This document shows, piece by piece, positions 50,784-60,575 of a stretch of DNA of 64,000 nucleotides. Numbering within the stretch: position 1 is the first letter of the stretch; each line of letters starts with the position of its first letter. The stretch spans positions 1,426,001 through 1,490,000 of the forward strand of contig CAVNZM010000014.1 in the NCBI GenBank assembly GCA_963693365.1, in the 5' to 3' direction. Origin of the DNA: Amoebidium appalachense (Eukaryota > Ichthyosporea). Both the position numbers and the translations under genes were made by a program. Under the pieces are notes generated by a model. It did not search any database, had not been told where the DNA came from, and saw only the letters and a program-made list of their open reading frames with translations.

Positions 50784-51260
50784 ACAGCCCTGCCCCTTCT
50801 CCCACGTGTGCCCGCTCTGCTCTGGCACAGTGACCCCCGCAAAGACTGCAAGCACATTGCCTAGTCTACGCGCACACCCACAGATAGAACATAGGGGCTA
50901 GGAGCTAGGTTACACGGGTCCAAGGACACGGAGCTCGGGAAAAAACGGGGCACTAGGGCTGAGTAACAATTTTCGCAGGCCAACTAGTACGGCGCCCGCG
51001 CGCGCCAAGAATAAATGTCCCTACACAAAGACGTTATTCTGGCCACTGCACATAATTTAACCCCCCCCCCCCCCCCCCCCCCCATCCCACGAGCCTCCCC
51101 CCCTTACACTCACCTAGCACTCCCTCCCCCCCCCCTTTCTTCTAACTCTGTGTACGCCTACACCCGCGTGCTCGGGCATCCCCTGCACAGGGCCCCGCTG
51201 CCCTCCCTGCAAACCCTCCCTCGGGCCCTGCTGCCCTACTCTAAACCCACCGGGGCCCTG

Positions 51261-51296
<36 letters not shown>

Positions 51297-51642
51297 ATGC
51301 CGGGATCTCCCCGAGGGTGCCCCACCCTTGCTAACCACCCCTTCCCCCGAGGCTCAGCCCCCGGAGGCCCGCCCGCTGCCCCGGAGGCCCGCCCGCTGCC
51401 CCAACACCACGGTGACACCTCCCGCCTCCGGGAGCTGCTGGCCCCCCCTACCCAGCCCAATCATTCGCCGCGCAGCTCCTCCGTAACCAACTTCCCCGGA
51501 CCCAAAGACTCCGACCTTACCTGCAACCGGAGCCCTGCCCCTTCCCCTTCTGAGTCCACAAATTCTTATCCCTTCCCCTGGGCTCACCCCCCCCCCCCCC
51601 CCCCCCCCCCCAGATCTCCCCTTCCGGAGCAACGCTGGCCGA
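50784..51642 (+). other. Interval between gag and recombinase in the YR element
   Basis: It holds the CCCH-type finger in another frame (to about 50822), then C runs at 51061-51083, 51267-51294 and 51590-51611 embedded in Pro-rich frames. No reverse transcriptase, RNase H or methyltransferase motif was found on either strand. Confidence 0.6.
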
Positions 51643-52677
51643 TTGGCCCCCCACTTTGCTCCGGCCGAGCTGCTTCGTGCCACCACTACCCTGCAGGAAT
51701 GCCAGGCCCTGAGTCTCAACCTCGACTCTCGGGCCTTTTACTCCCGGGTGCAAAAAGTATTCATCGATTTTTGTGTGGCATCTCGGCTGCAATCCTCCGC
51801 CGGGTCCTCCCTCCCGGCCTCCCCCCACACCGTGCAGCTTTTTCTTGCCTGGTGTGCCCAACGAGGGGTACAGGCCTCTTCCTTGGCCGGCTACAATTCG
51901 GCCATCACCAGACTCCACCTCGACATGGGCCTCCCTGCTCCCTACCCCCACGACAAGTCTCTGGCCTGGTTCCTCCGAGGGGTGGGCAGCGGATGGCAGC
52001 TTTCTCACAACATCCGACCCCGATCATCCACCAGGGAGCCCCTCCTGCCCTCCCACCTCAGCCTACTCCATGGCCAGTGCCCTACCAAGGCCTCCTCGGC
52101 CAATCTACGGCTATGGACGGCCCTCATCGTCGGTTTCTGTGGTCTCCTCCGTTCAGGGGAATTTACCTCCAAGACCCTGACTTCTTTCGACCCGTCCCGT
52201 CACGTTAAACGGAAAGACGTGACCTTCACCTACACCCCCACCGGTACTTTGTCCCATGCCACCCTCCACCTGCCAACCTCTAAGACGGATGTACAGGCCC
52301 GAGGTGTCAACGTCACTCTAGCTGCCCTGCCCCTCACCCACTTCTCCCCAGCCCATCTCCTCCGTCAGTTCCTGGATACAACGTCCGGTCAACCCGACGA
52401 CCCCCTCTTCAGTCTCGGTGGCATCCCCTACACCAAGAGTGCTTTCTCTGCCGACTTCCGTGCCCTCCTCTCCCGGGCAGGCCTCTCACCCTCCCGGTTT
52501 GCCGGACACAGCCTCCGCATCGGGGGGGCCACAGCACTGGCTGAGGCCGGGGTCGACGACTCCCGGATCAAACAACTCGGCAGGTGGTCCTCCGACTGCT
52601 TCCTGATCTATACCCGACTTCGTCCGGCCTCCATTGCTGCCACCACCACACGTGTATTCGCCTCTATTCTTAAGTGA
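51643..52677 (+). CDS. Tyrosine recombinase of the split-direct-repeat element
   Basis: The SAM-like N-terminal helices read DSRAFYSRVQKVFIDFC and VQLFLAWCAQRG. The catalytic domain has all expected residues: Arg in GLLRSGEF, Lys in LPTSKTD, His and Arg in HSLRIGG, Trp in GRWSSD, and the nucleophile Tyr in FLIYTRLR. The stop (52677) is 28 bases before B1. It would cut and rejoin the circular intermediate at the target. No ATG opens the frame; translation may depend on the upstream ORF. It appears intact and probably active. Confidence 0.85.
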   Translation: MAPHFAPAELLRATTTLQECQALSLNLDSRAFYSRVQKVFIDFCVASRLQSSAGSSLPASPHTVQLFLAWCAQRGVQASSLAGYNSAITRLHLDMGLPAPYPHDKSLAWFLRGVGSGWQLSHNIRPRSSTREPLLPSHLSLLHGQCPTKASSANLRLWTALIVGFCGLLRSGEFTSKTLTSFDPSRHVKRKDVTFTYTPTGTLSHATLHLPTSKTDVQARGVNVTLAALPLTHFSPAHLLRQFLDTTSGQPDDPLFSLGGIPYTKSAFSADFRALLSRAGLSPSRFAGHSLRIGGATALAEAGVDDSRIKQLGRWSSDCFLIYTRLRPASIAATTTRVFASILK

Positions 52678-52705
52678 AACCTTTGGAGCAAGCATACTGC
52701 TCTCG

Positions 52706-52794
52706 TGCCGTGGTTTACAACCATTGCAGGTTCACTTTCGTCCAAGGGGATGTCCCCCTAGAGGCAACACACGTCCCGGAGTAGTTTTCATAGA
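52706..52794 (+). repeat. Split direct repeat B1
   Basis: 89 bases identical to 53274-53362, starting tgccgtggtttacaacc and ending ttttcatag. Its last bases overlap the start of A2. Confidence 0.9.
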
Positions 52795-53142
52795 GGTTTT
52801 ATTTGTGGAAATTATTGACATAAATATTTTTCTGGGTAAACACGTAGGATGGGTGTTCGGTACCAACATAACCATGTAGGCTTCATTTCGTGTTTTAGCA
52901 GTTAGCGGTTGGCTGCCCGCACACGGGCACCTATTAGCCAGTCAAAACATCAGATACCACAGATCACTAGACCGAGTTATGATTGGCTCGGATGAGTTTT
53001 CACATATCACTAGATCGATTTTTGATTGGCTCAGATCGGTAGGCTTAGGTATATAAGCACGACAGTTTTTAGCAGATCAGCAAGCTACAAACACATCTTC
53101 TGTGTTTAGCATCCACAGCCTTACAGCTATATATTCCTTTTC
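52792..53142 (+). repeat. Split direct repeat A2
   Basis: Second copy of A1, directly after B1. Transcripts starting in A1 would run through it to the AATAAA near 53250 in the following spacer. Confidence 0.9.
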
Positions 53143-53273
53143 ACCCACCCACCTACACCCACACACAACCCCCATTGATCCACACATACGTGCTGTTTTT
53201 TCACGGGGCGAAGACTTCCCCCGTTTTTTGGGCACATGGACCTCACGGATCAATAAATTGATGACTGGGGGCT

Positions 53274-53362
53274 TGCCGTGGTTTACAACCATTGCAGGTT
53301 CACTTTCGTCCAAGGGGATGTCCCCCTAGAGGCAACACACGTCCCGGAGTAGTTTTCATAGA
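53274..53362 (+). repeat. Split direct repeat B2 (outer right end)
   Basis: Second copy of B1 and the right terminus of the element. Ten bases (TTACAAGCTA, 53367-53376) starting four bases beyond it match the complement of 56977-56986. Confidence 0.9.
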
Positions 53363-53435
53363 ACACTTACAAGCTACACCAATCCAATTGCTATATTGCA
53401 AAACTTCCGTCTCGGCTGTTGCTTTCGCCCCCAAC

Positions 53436-54842
53436 ATGGAGCCGGAACCCCCCTTTTCGCCGGTCGCGGGGCTGAGTGCAACCTTCGCCCAAGCTCTTGT
53501 TTTTGGCCCCCTCGGCAAGCTCAAGGATGTCACCGTCGGCAAGTTCACCCAGTGGCGCGGCCAAGTTATGGACCCGCAGGATGAAATAGACCCGGAGTTT
53601 CTCGACGCTCTGCCCCCCAGTTTGATGGAGTGGCAAGACCCCATTGTGATGGATGAAGTGTTCTACGACGCCCCTGCGGCCAAGGCTTTTCAGGTTCCTG
53701 AAGTGTGTGCTGCGGCTGCGGCTATGATGGAGAAGCTTAAGATTCCTCAGCTCTCCAAGGCTGATAACGTGTTTGAATGGTAGTACCGTCTCATCGATCG
53801 CATCGCCAAGCTGTCCCCCGGCACTCCCCTGGCCCAGTGGCAAGTTATGATTCTGCAGAGTGTGAACCGGGCAAGTGGTGATCCTCGTGTGTTGGAGATG
53901 GCTACCGTGACCCTCCTTGACGACTACATGGATCCTGAAAACGACAACAAGACGGTGCCGGTTCGTGCCCTCGGCATTGACGGCGAGGTGCGCTCGGAGG
54001 ATTCTCTTCTTCACCTGGCCTCTCGGACACCACTGAAGACGACTCGCCCTATGCACAAGGGCAAGGGTGAGATTCTGCAGGTCGAAGTCGAATTGACGGC
54101 GTCTGAGTGGCTGCTGCGTTTCATCGAGAACTACTGGCTGACCAACATTCGGCGTGAATCATATGAGACACAGATCCGGGCCCTCCGTTGCACTCCCACG
54201 TCGGATGCCACGGCTGCCAGTATTGGTGGCCAAGTGACGGCACACACCAACACGTTTCGCCGTCTGCTGGAGTTAGCTGGTTTGAACACCGACGTCAGCG
54301 GTCAAATGCAACGTAGTTTATACAGGAATACGTTTGAGGCCGATGCGCAGTTGTGGGAAATAGCTCAGGCAAATAGCAAGCTTGATGAGGCTCAGTCGAA
54401 AATTATTAACAAGCTCGAGGGTCGTTTCGCTAGTCGGCAGGCGGCCAAGAAAGCGCAGGTCAATAGTGTTTCCACCCCAGGTAACAACGGTAGTGGTATT
54501 GGTGCTCCGGAGATTGCTGCCCTGCAGGCTCAGATAGCTAGCTTATCGGCTCAGGTGGCTGCCTTCCAGGCTGCCGGTGGTAAGGCCAAAAATGACCGTC
54601 AACCCCGTCGCCCGGCTCCCTATCAGAAAAACGGCAAGCACGGTAGCCAACAGGGTAGTGAGAGACCAGTCGTGCCTATTTCAGAACGAGTTTATTTCCA
54701 TTGTACTGGGATAGGGCATCAGAAACGGGATTGTCCCAACCGAAAATTGCCTAAGACCTTTCCCTCAGCCCCCGAAGGTATTAGGTGGAAAGATCATGCT
54801 CAGCAGGCGTCGGCTAAAATTTTGGCCGAGCGTCGGCGTTGA
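53436..54842 (+). pseudogene. Ty3/gypsy gag with internal stop
   Basis: Frame from ATG 53436 to TGA 54840-54842, broken by an in-frame TAG at 53781. The middle is alpha-helical and ends in a coiled-coil-like Ala/Gln/Leu stretch (EIAALQAQIASLSAQVAAF). The C-terminal zinc knuckle reads YFHCTGIGHQKRDC, with the first Cys replaced by Tyr. After the TGA, which is followed by CGG, the same frame stays open for another 120 codons towards the protease. Confidence 0.8.
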
Positions 54843-55059
54843 CGGGGCGCTGAGAGTGGGGTAGAGTATATTGCAGTTGAGGCTATGTGCAGTGATAGTG
54901 AAATGTCTGAAATCAACGTGTCTTGTTATACAGATACTGTTGAAGTAAATAAGACAATAAATCACTCACGGCCTGGTGCCGTAAAACAGTCATTTAAAAC
55001 TGCTGTGGTGCAATTTACCCCCTCTCTCGTTGAGAATCAGCATGAAGCTAAGTCTTCCC

Positions 55060-55180
55060 CCCGTTCCCCCCTTTCCTCCCCTTTCCCCACCCCCCCCCCC
55101 CCCCCCTTCCTCCCGTCCCCCCCCATTTCCCCTTCCCCCACCCCCTCCCCAACCCCCTCCCCCCTCCCCCCCTTCCAATA
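55060..55180 (+). repeat. C-rich expansion inside the gypsy pol reading region
   Basis: About 115 bases of C runs and CCCT/CCCA separate the gag-frame linker from the protease frame, which is offset by one. The tract resembles those in host introns and probably grew after insertion, shifting the frame. Confidence 0.7.
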
Positions 55181-56976
55181 TTTCTGTGTCGGTGATAGAG
55201 ACTAGTGTGGAAAGTAGTGAAGTGGAAATTTCTGTGTTACAGGAAGTGTTTGCATCTTTAATTCAGCCAGAAGCACGGTTATATGTTCCTGTGGTATTGG
55301 GTGATGTTCAAATTCATGATGCTCTTTTAGATGGTGGTGCAAACATTAATTGTGTGCATGAAAAAGTTATTTGTAATTTAATGAAGATGGGTGCACGTGT
55401 TACAATGTTTTCAAATAACTTAGTGAGTGGTGTGAAGACTGCCAATCCTGATGCATCGTTGAATGTGGTGGGCCGGGTCACTCTCCCATGTACCATTGGT
55501 TCCCACACATTATTTGTCACGTTTGCTGTTTGTGCAAACATGGGTCAGAGTATGATTTTAGGCCGTCCATTTTCAAAGGCACATGTTAAATTGTTAGATG
55601 AAGAATCTAATAAGTTGCATTTGAAGAAGGGTGGTAGTGTACGTTTGCACACGGGTACGGAGGGGTATCAAAGTACTGCACACACTGTCAGCGAAATTTG
55701 TGTACCTCCCCACAGTCGTGCATTCGTCCGTGTGAACTTAGACAAATTTGCTGTCGTGGCAGATATAGGTGTCTTTGTTCCGGCAGCTAGGTTACTTCCA
55801 TTTATGAGTCCTTCATATAGTAAAGTGGCGGCTGATAAAACAATCATGATCGAAGTAGAAAATCGAAATCTTGATTCAGAATTAGTAATACCTGCTGGCA
55901 CGCGATTGGGATATATCGAAGGGCAGCTGCCTTTCGATACAGTTGTTGCAGAAATAGTTATCCCCACCCCCGAGCTACCTTCAGATAAACCTAGTAATCC
56001 GGAAGCATGTGGCCAGCCCGAGACATCAACACCAACAGGAAGTCGCTCGCCTACGGTTGATGGTGTTTCAGTGTCTGCGGTTACCACGGTGTCTGGTCCT
56101 CAGTCCGATGCAGTAGGTGTCAATCCCTCATCCACAGAAAAAGGCCCTTCTAGTGATGATATTGGTAAAGCAGACGGAGTGTGTGCAGGTGAAGGTGCAA
56201 GTAGTAACTGTAACAGGGAGGGTGATTCCGGTGAAGTGAGTCTCCCCTGGGGTATGGTAGATCCAGGTTGGACGGATCAGCAACGTGCATTAATTCTTCC
56301 CATGTTAAATCGAGTCAAAAATGTATTTCTTAGGCATCCAAAAGATCACGGTTTTGTGAAGGGATATACAGTGGCAATTGATACAGGTGATGCCAGTCCT
56401 GTGGTGATGCCTCAGTATCGAATGGAGCAATCGAAATTAGAGTCAGGTAGGCAAATGATTAGTGAATTTCGAGAAATGCAGATTTTAGAGCCTAGTAAAA
56501 GTCAGTGGCGGTCACCGGTACTTTTAATTAAAAAACCAGACGGGTCCTACAGGATGTGCACAGACCTACGCGGCCTTAACTCTGTCACTAAAAAGGACCT
56601 CTTTCCCCTTCCCCGTATTGATGAATTACTTGATAGTTTTCATGGCTATAAGTGGTTCTGTGTCCTCGATTTGAAAAATGCATTTTTTCAGTGTCGGCTT
56701 AGGGAAGAGGATAAGGAGAAGACTGCTTTTGCATTCGATGGTGAGTTGTGGCAGTTTACTGTGATGCCCCAAGGTCTTGTGCATGCACCTGCAAATTTGT
56801 GTCGTATTATGCGCGATATCTTGCGTCCGTGTTTATCGTATACGGCGTGTTATATGGATGACGCATGTGTCAAAGGGAGAACGTTTGAAGAATTAGTTTC
56901 TAATTGTGAAAAAGTGTTCTCTGTGTTGGAAGCTGCTGGTATGAAAGTGAGTGGTAAAAAGACCATAGTGGGGGTG
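55180..56976 (+). pseudogene. Ty3/gypsy protease and reverse transcriptase (truncated)
   Basis: The frame from about 55180 encodes a retropepsin-like region (ALLDGGANINCV, then MILGRPF), with D-G-G where D-S/T-G is usual. A Ser/Pro-rich spacer follows, then reverse transcriptase: YRMCTDLRGLNSVT, DLFPLPRIDELLD, CVLDLKNAFFQ, FTVMPQGLVHAPA and the catalytic YMDD. It stops at the TAG just past 56976, where the sequence leaves the element. The active-site residues of the RT core are present, but the connection, RNase H and integrase are not in this part. Confidence 0.85.
56918..56976 (+). repeat. 59-bp inverted duplication, right copy
   Basis: Identical in reverse complement to 49264-49322; lies within RT coding sequence and marks the right breakpoint. 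Confidence 0.9.
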
Positions 56977-57450
56977 TAGCTTGTAAAGTATCCTCACGGA
57001 CACTTCAGTGTAAAATGTATGTGTATGAGTGTAAACGGGGTTCACTCTGAACTGGATTTCAGAGGATCGATGCGTGCGTTTATATACGGATGGTCGACCC
57101 GGACAAGATTACTTGACCAATCACACAACTCCCTAGCCGACCAATCATATTACAGATTAGTACAGGGCTAGTAATTACTGTGTGTGACTACTTGGTCTCT
57201 TGCCGGTTCTAACACTCATATATAATCTTTACTGCTGCATGACTTATGACTTACACAGCCCCGAAATATACTCCAAATAAACAGGTACCAGTACTTTTCT
57301 GTTTGTGACTTTGGTTACCAGTTACCTTTCGGAGTGCTGTCTCTCTCACATGTGTAACTGCAGGTTTACAACGACCACTCATTGCAGCTGGACTTTACCG
57401 GGATACCCTCGACATGACTGGTCGAATATGAGACTCCCCAATCACTCACA
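56977..57450 (-). promoter_or_regulatory. Probable gypsy LTR/leader segment with minus-strand promoter
   Basis: Read on the minus strand it has two CCAAT-type boxes (near 57140 and 57118), then a TATA box (TATATAAAC, 57078-57086), then about 75 bases of leader ending TTACAAGCTA at 56977. The same ten bases occur in the gypsy leader at 53367-53376. This fits the segment being the displaced 5' LTR of the split gypsy element. LTR ends were not identified. Confidence 0.5.
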
Positions 57451-58034
57451 ACCTGCTTGTTAGTTATTCGTTCTCTATGGCCGCAGCATTTACGTGTTCC
57501 AATCAACACAGAAGAGGCCATAAGTGTCCACTCACGCGAGTCTCACCGTAGTTCGTTTCCAAGTAACCGAACATATGTAATTGTATTCGATCTGATTCAT
57601 CCGATTGGAAAAGCAGATATCACATTTATGATTGGCTCATTCGTCAGCAAACGCCGACATCTGACTGGATGAGCCGGCACCGACGAAATGTAAACAAAGC
57701 AAATAGATCTGAATAGATCTGAATCGATCGATTGACACGAATGCTCGCCGCGGAGACATAACAGTGTGATACCGCAGAGCACACAAAAGTTTGGTATCTG
57801 GAAACACAGGGACCAGAAGGTTACGGCTAGGTGACTATGTGGTATGGCCCTGTAAAAACAACAACAACAAACACGACAATACCAAAATAATTGTGTATGA
57901 TTTTTGTTACAAAGCAAGTCAGAAAGGAACCTGTGTCCGACAAAACTGAGACGCATCCGTCAAAACTCTAAGTACGTTTGCTCTCTGGTTTTCTAATACT
58001 AATTACACCGGCAGGGGAAACTCACAAGCCACAC
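57451..58034. other. Intergenic, nothing recognised
   Basis: Ordinary-complexity DNA with ATTGG boxes near 57604 and 57632 and a short tandem atagatctga near 57710-57725. No supported ORF. Confidence 0.5.
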
Positions 58035-58343
58035 TTACACCTCTCTGTGGTCGAAGGTACGTCTTTGTTCGTTGACGTGCTGAAGCACGGCTTCCTCCCA
58101 CTCGAGTACAAGGCTGCCCCCATAAGCCGTAGGATCATTGGGCCATTTCAAAATATACCGGCTGAGTGTGGGTAGCGGTACGCGTCGCTCGCCATTCCAC
58201 GCCCATTGAAACACGATGTTTGTTGCAAAAGTAAGTAACGGGCCGTTTCCGTAGGAGGCCTGTTGGTAAGCGAACCAACAAAAGCCTTGCAGGTAGACAG
58301 CATTGTCAGGATCATAGACGCTAATCGGGATTTCCAAGTTCAT
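58035..58343 (-). CDS. Hypothetical protein, 102 residues
   Basis: ATG-to-stop frame with balanced composition, rich in aromatic residues (GFCWFAYQQASYGNG, FQWAWNGERR, LVLEWEEAV). No domain was recognised. It lies between the gypsy promoter segment and the second recombinase element and may be part of an older transposon or a small gene. Confidence 0.35.
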   Translation of the reverse strand: MNLEIPISVYDPDNAVYLQGFCWFAYQQASYGNGPLLTFATNIVFQWAWNGERRVPLPTLSRYILKWPNDPTAYGGSLVLEWEEAVLQHVNEQRRTFDHREV

Positions 58344-58488
58344 GGTTACAATGGGACGCCTAACTCCTAAACGTTATCACGGTGGTTTCTTTTTAACAGC
58401 GGCACCTGCGCTTAGTAAGCGGCGACTCAGTGACACAATACGTATACGGACTGTTTGCCCTCCCTCCGCTTGCTGCCGGACCAGATAC

Positions 58489-58618
58489 ACATGCCGGAGG
58501 CAAGACTTCCCCCTCACTCCCGTCGTGGCTCCCCGAGGTGACCGAGACAAAGAGAAGCAGAAATGCAAGTCAGTGAGGAATTTTATTATTGATTTTAGCC
58601 CTAATAAATAATATCAGT
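58489..58618 (-). repeat. Split direct repeat B2 of the second YR element
   Basis: 130 bases nearly identical to 59281-59409 (one C-run length change and one substitution). Confidence 0.85.
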
Positions 58619-58830
58619 ATCTGATCAGAAACCCCCCAAAACCCCCGGATAAACCCCCTAAACTCCTGGCCAGAACACCGTGTGTGTGTGCACACGTGTG
58701 TGTGTGTGTGTGTGTATGTGTGTGTGTTTGTGTGTGTATGATAGGCTATTGAAGGAACAGCACTTCCAGCACACAATGGCCGAAAGAACCCCTTCATCTA
58801 TCCAAGGGTGGGAGGGAGGGAAGAGAAAGC

Positions 58831-59283
58831 AAGAGCAAACCGTAAGGCACCAACTAATCAGACTGAGGTCTCAGCTTCTGCCCCTTTACACAAGGTGCCA
58901 CCAAACCAAGAAAACACCCAAACAGCCTAATTATTACCTTATCACGTTGCTCCCTCCCCTTTTTTCTTTTCACAGTACACACTAGCTCTAAAAACAAGAA
59001 CTGAACGAACGACGCCCACAGCCAGCTCTACAAAGCTGGTGCGCGGCTCACTCACATTTTTAGAACAGTGGAAAAGCCACCAATCATATCACCTATCTAC
59101 TGATAACTACGGATCACTTCATAACTATACCTGATCTATATCCAATCACTAAAGATACATACGACTGAGCTTAACATTCTACCCGTTAGGGCCAATCAGC
59201 TTGCACCGCTATGTAGCCGTTACCGCCGACTGACCGAACACATGTCATCTCTCACCGCTGCCTCCTCCCGCTCGAGAACAACA
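58831..59283 (-). repeat. Split direct repeat A2 of the second YR element
   Basis: Shares about 300 bases with 61262-61566 and then, after a 125-base segment absent from the other copy, the final cgctgcctcctcccgctcga block. Confidence 0.85.
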
Positions 59284-59409
59284 TGCCGGAGGCAAGACTT
59301 CCCCTCACTCCTGTCGTGGCTCCCCGAGGTGACCGAGACAAAGAGAAGCAGAAATGCAAGTCAGTGAGGAATTTTATTATTGATTTTAGCCCTAATAAAT
59401 AATATCAGT
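59281..59409 (-). repeat. Split direct repeat B1 of the second YR element
   Basis: 129 bases; its start overlaps the end of A2 by three bases, the junction expected for a circular intermediate. The recombinase frame runs into it and is thereby truncated. Confidence 0.85.
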
Positions 59410-60575
59410 GCACCCACTGCCATGAGCTTCTGCAGCAAATGCAAGCACACTGGATCACGGATCACCACCATCTGATGATTGCCCGTTTTGGACCGTGGAA
59501 GAAGCAACACTGCACTGCCCGCTGGAGCATTGATTTCAATCAACCGTGGATCATTCGGAGGAATGAAGTCTGCCACCGTGCGCCGCGAGAGCTCCCCCGG
59601 CCGGGTGTAGGTTGCGAATGACATACACAGATAGAGTGCTACGTGCGGCATCTTGTATTCCCACAGAGCCGACACTGCCAAAATCATGTAGTCGTAGGGG
59701 AGTGGTCTGTGGTGATTGGTCGGGTTAGCATGGTCCCACCCCCTTAGGACCCTGGCCGACAGGACCAAGGAGTCCTTGCACTGGGGATAGAAATGGTGGA
59801 TGGCTGACAGCACCGTCTTGCAGTGGGCGAGCCCGCTGCGGGTCTCCCCCAACTCTTCGTACATGTCAGCTGCATAGCTCGCAAGCATGTTATCCACCTG
59901 CTCTACCGACTGGAAGGTGCTCACCCCATCTTCCACACACCACGCTACGAATTTGTTCAAGGCGTTGTCGTATTTCGCCACTGTGGGAGCCGTGACATTG
60001 AGATTGAGCATATGCGTGATTTTTGCAGAGGGGACGACGTCACGTGACGGCATGTCTGCTGGATTGTGGGCAGAAGGGACCCACACCCACGCCGGTCGAA
60101 GTGCGGCTGCACACACAAGTGCTGCCACCCGCCGGCACAGATGATTTAGCCGTCGTGAACTCGATCTACCCTTGGCCACCGCAAACAATAAAGATGTGTT
60201 GTCGATGAGATGAGCTACTCTGGTGCCGTGATTTTGTGGTGCTCGCGTGAAACGTCGTAGTGATAATAGCAGCGCGTGCCCCTCGAGGATGGTGATGTGA
60301 TCTTCGTGCCGCCACGGAGTAGATATCGGATGGTGCCACTGCAGACCGTCAACTACTTTCAGAAAAGAGTCGTCGGTCGTGGGGTGGTTCGTGCTGTCGT
60401 TACATTCATCGGCCGAAAGGGCGTTAATCACGAGCTCACCGGTGTTGTCCACAGGCCCCAAGAAGGAATAACCGGGTCTGGACACCGACTGTGCTAATGC
60501 CGTCAACGATTGCTCAGCCGTAACGGACGCAATAGAAACACCTGCTCCCTTGGTGGACGCATCTGATGCCAACAA
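59410..60575 (-). pseudogene. RNase H-tyrosine recombinase fusion, truncated at both ends
   Basis: The RNase H part has LASDASTKGAG, ILEGHALLLSL, LIDNTSLLFAVAKGRSSS and VPSAHNPADMPSRD, giving the D-E-D-D set. The recombinase part follows at once (TVAKYDNALNKFVAWC, then catalytic Arg in YTRPGELSRR and Lys in LPRSKTGNH). It then ends at repeat B1 before the HxxR box and catalytic Tyr. Upstream of 60575 the frame closes where RT would be expected. RNase H joined to YR is usual in DIRS-type elements. Confidence 0.75.

Larger units (their letters stand above)
49320..53362 (+). mobile_element. Tyrosine-recombinase element with split direct repeats (DIRS/Ngaro-like), no reverse transcriptase seen
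   Basis: The order is A1, gag-like ORF, tyrosine recombinase, B1, A2, 131-base spacer, B2. The A copies (351 bases) differ at one position and the B copies (89 bases) are identical, so the insertion is young. B1 abuts A2, which is the circle-junction arrangement known for Ngaro- and PAT-type retroelements. Those elements carry RT-RNase H between gag and the recombinase. Here that interval (about 50830-51600) holds only C runs and Pro-rich frames. It is either a non-autonomous derivative or a different kind of element. Confidence 0.75.
53363..56976 (+). mobile_element. Ty3/gypsy element, 5' part (leader, gag, protease, RT)
   Basis: Contains 73 bases of leader, a disrupted gag, an aspartic-protease region and reverse transcriptase up to the palm-thumb boundary. 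It ends abruptly at 56976 in the sequence duplicated at 49264-49322. The rest of the polymerase lies at 48478-49322 on the other strand. Confidence 0.85.

Noticed and set aside
49320-53142. A1 and A2 as LTRs of a single LTR retrotransposon
   Set aside because: They lack TG...CA ends, no integrase lies between them, and a second repeat pair (B1, B2) continues beyond A2, as expected for split direct repeats.
53436-54842. Altered genetic code, from the in-frame TAG in gypsy gag
   Set aside because: TAG, TGA and TAA each appear as natural stops of genes in this window; a nonsense mutation is simpler.
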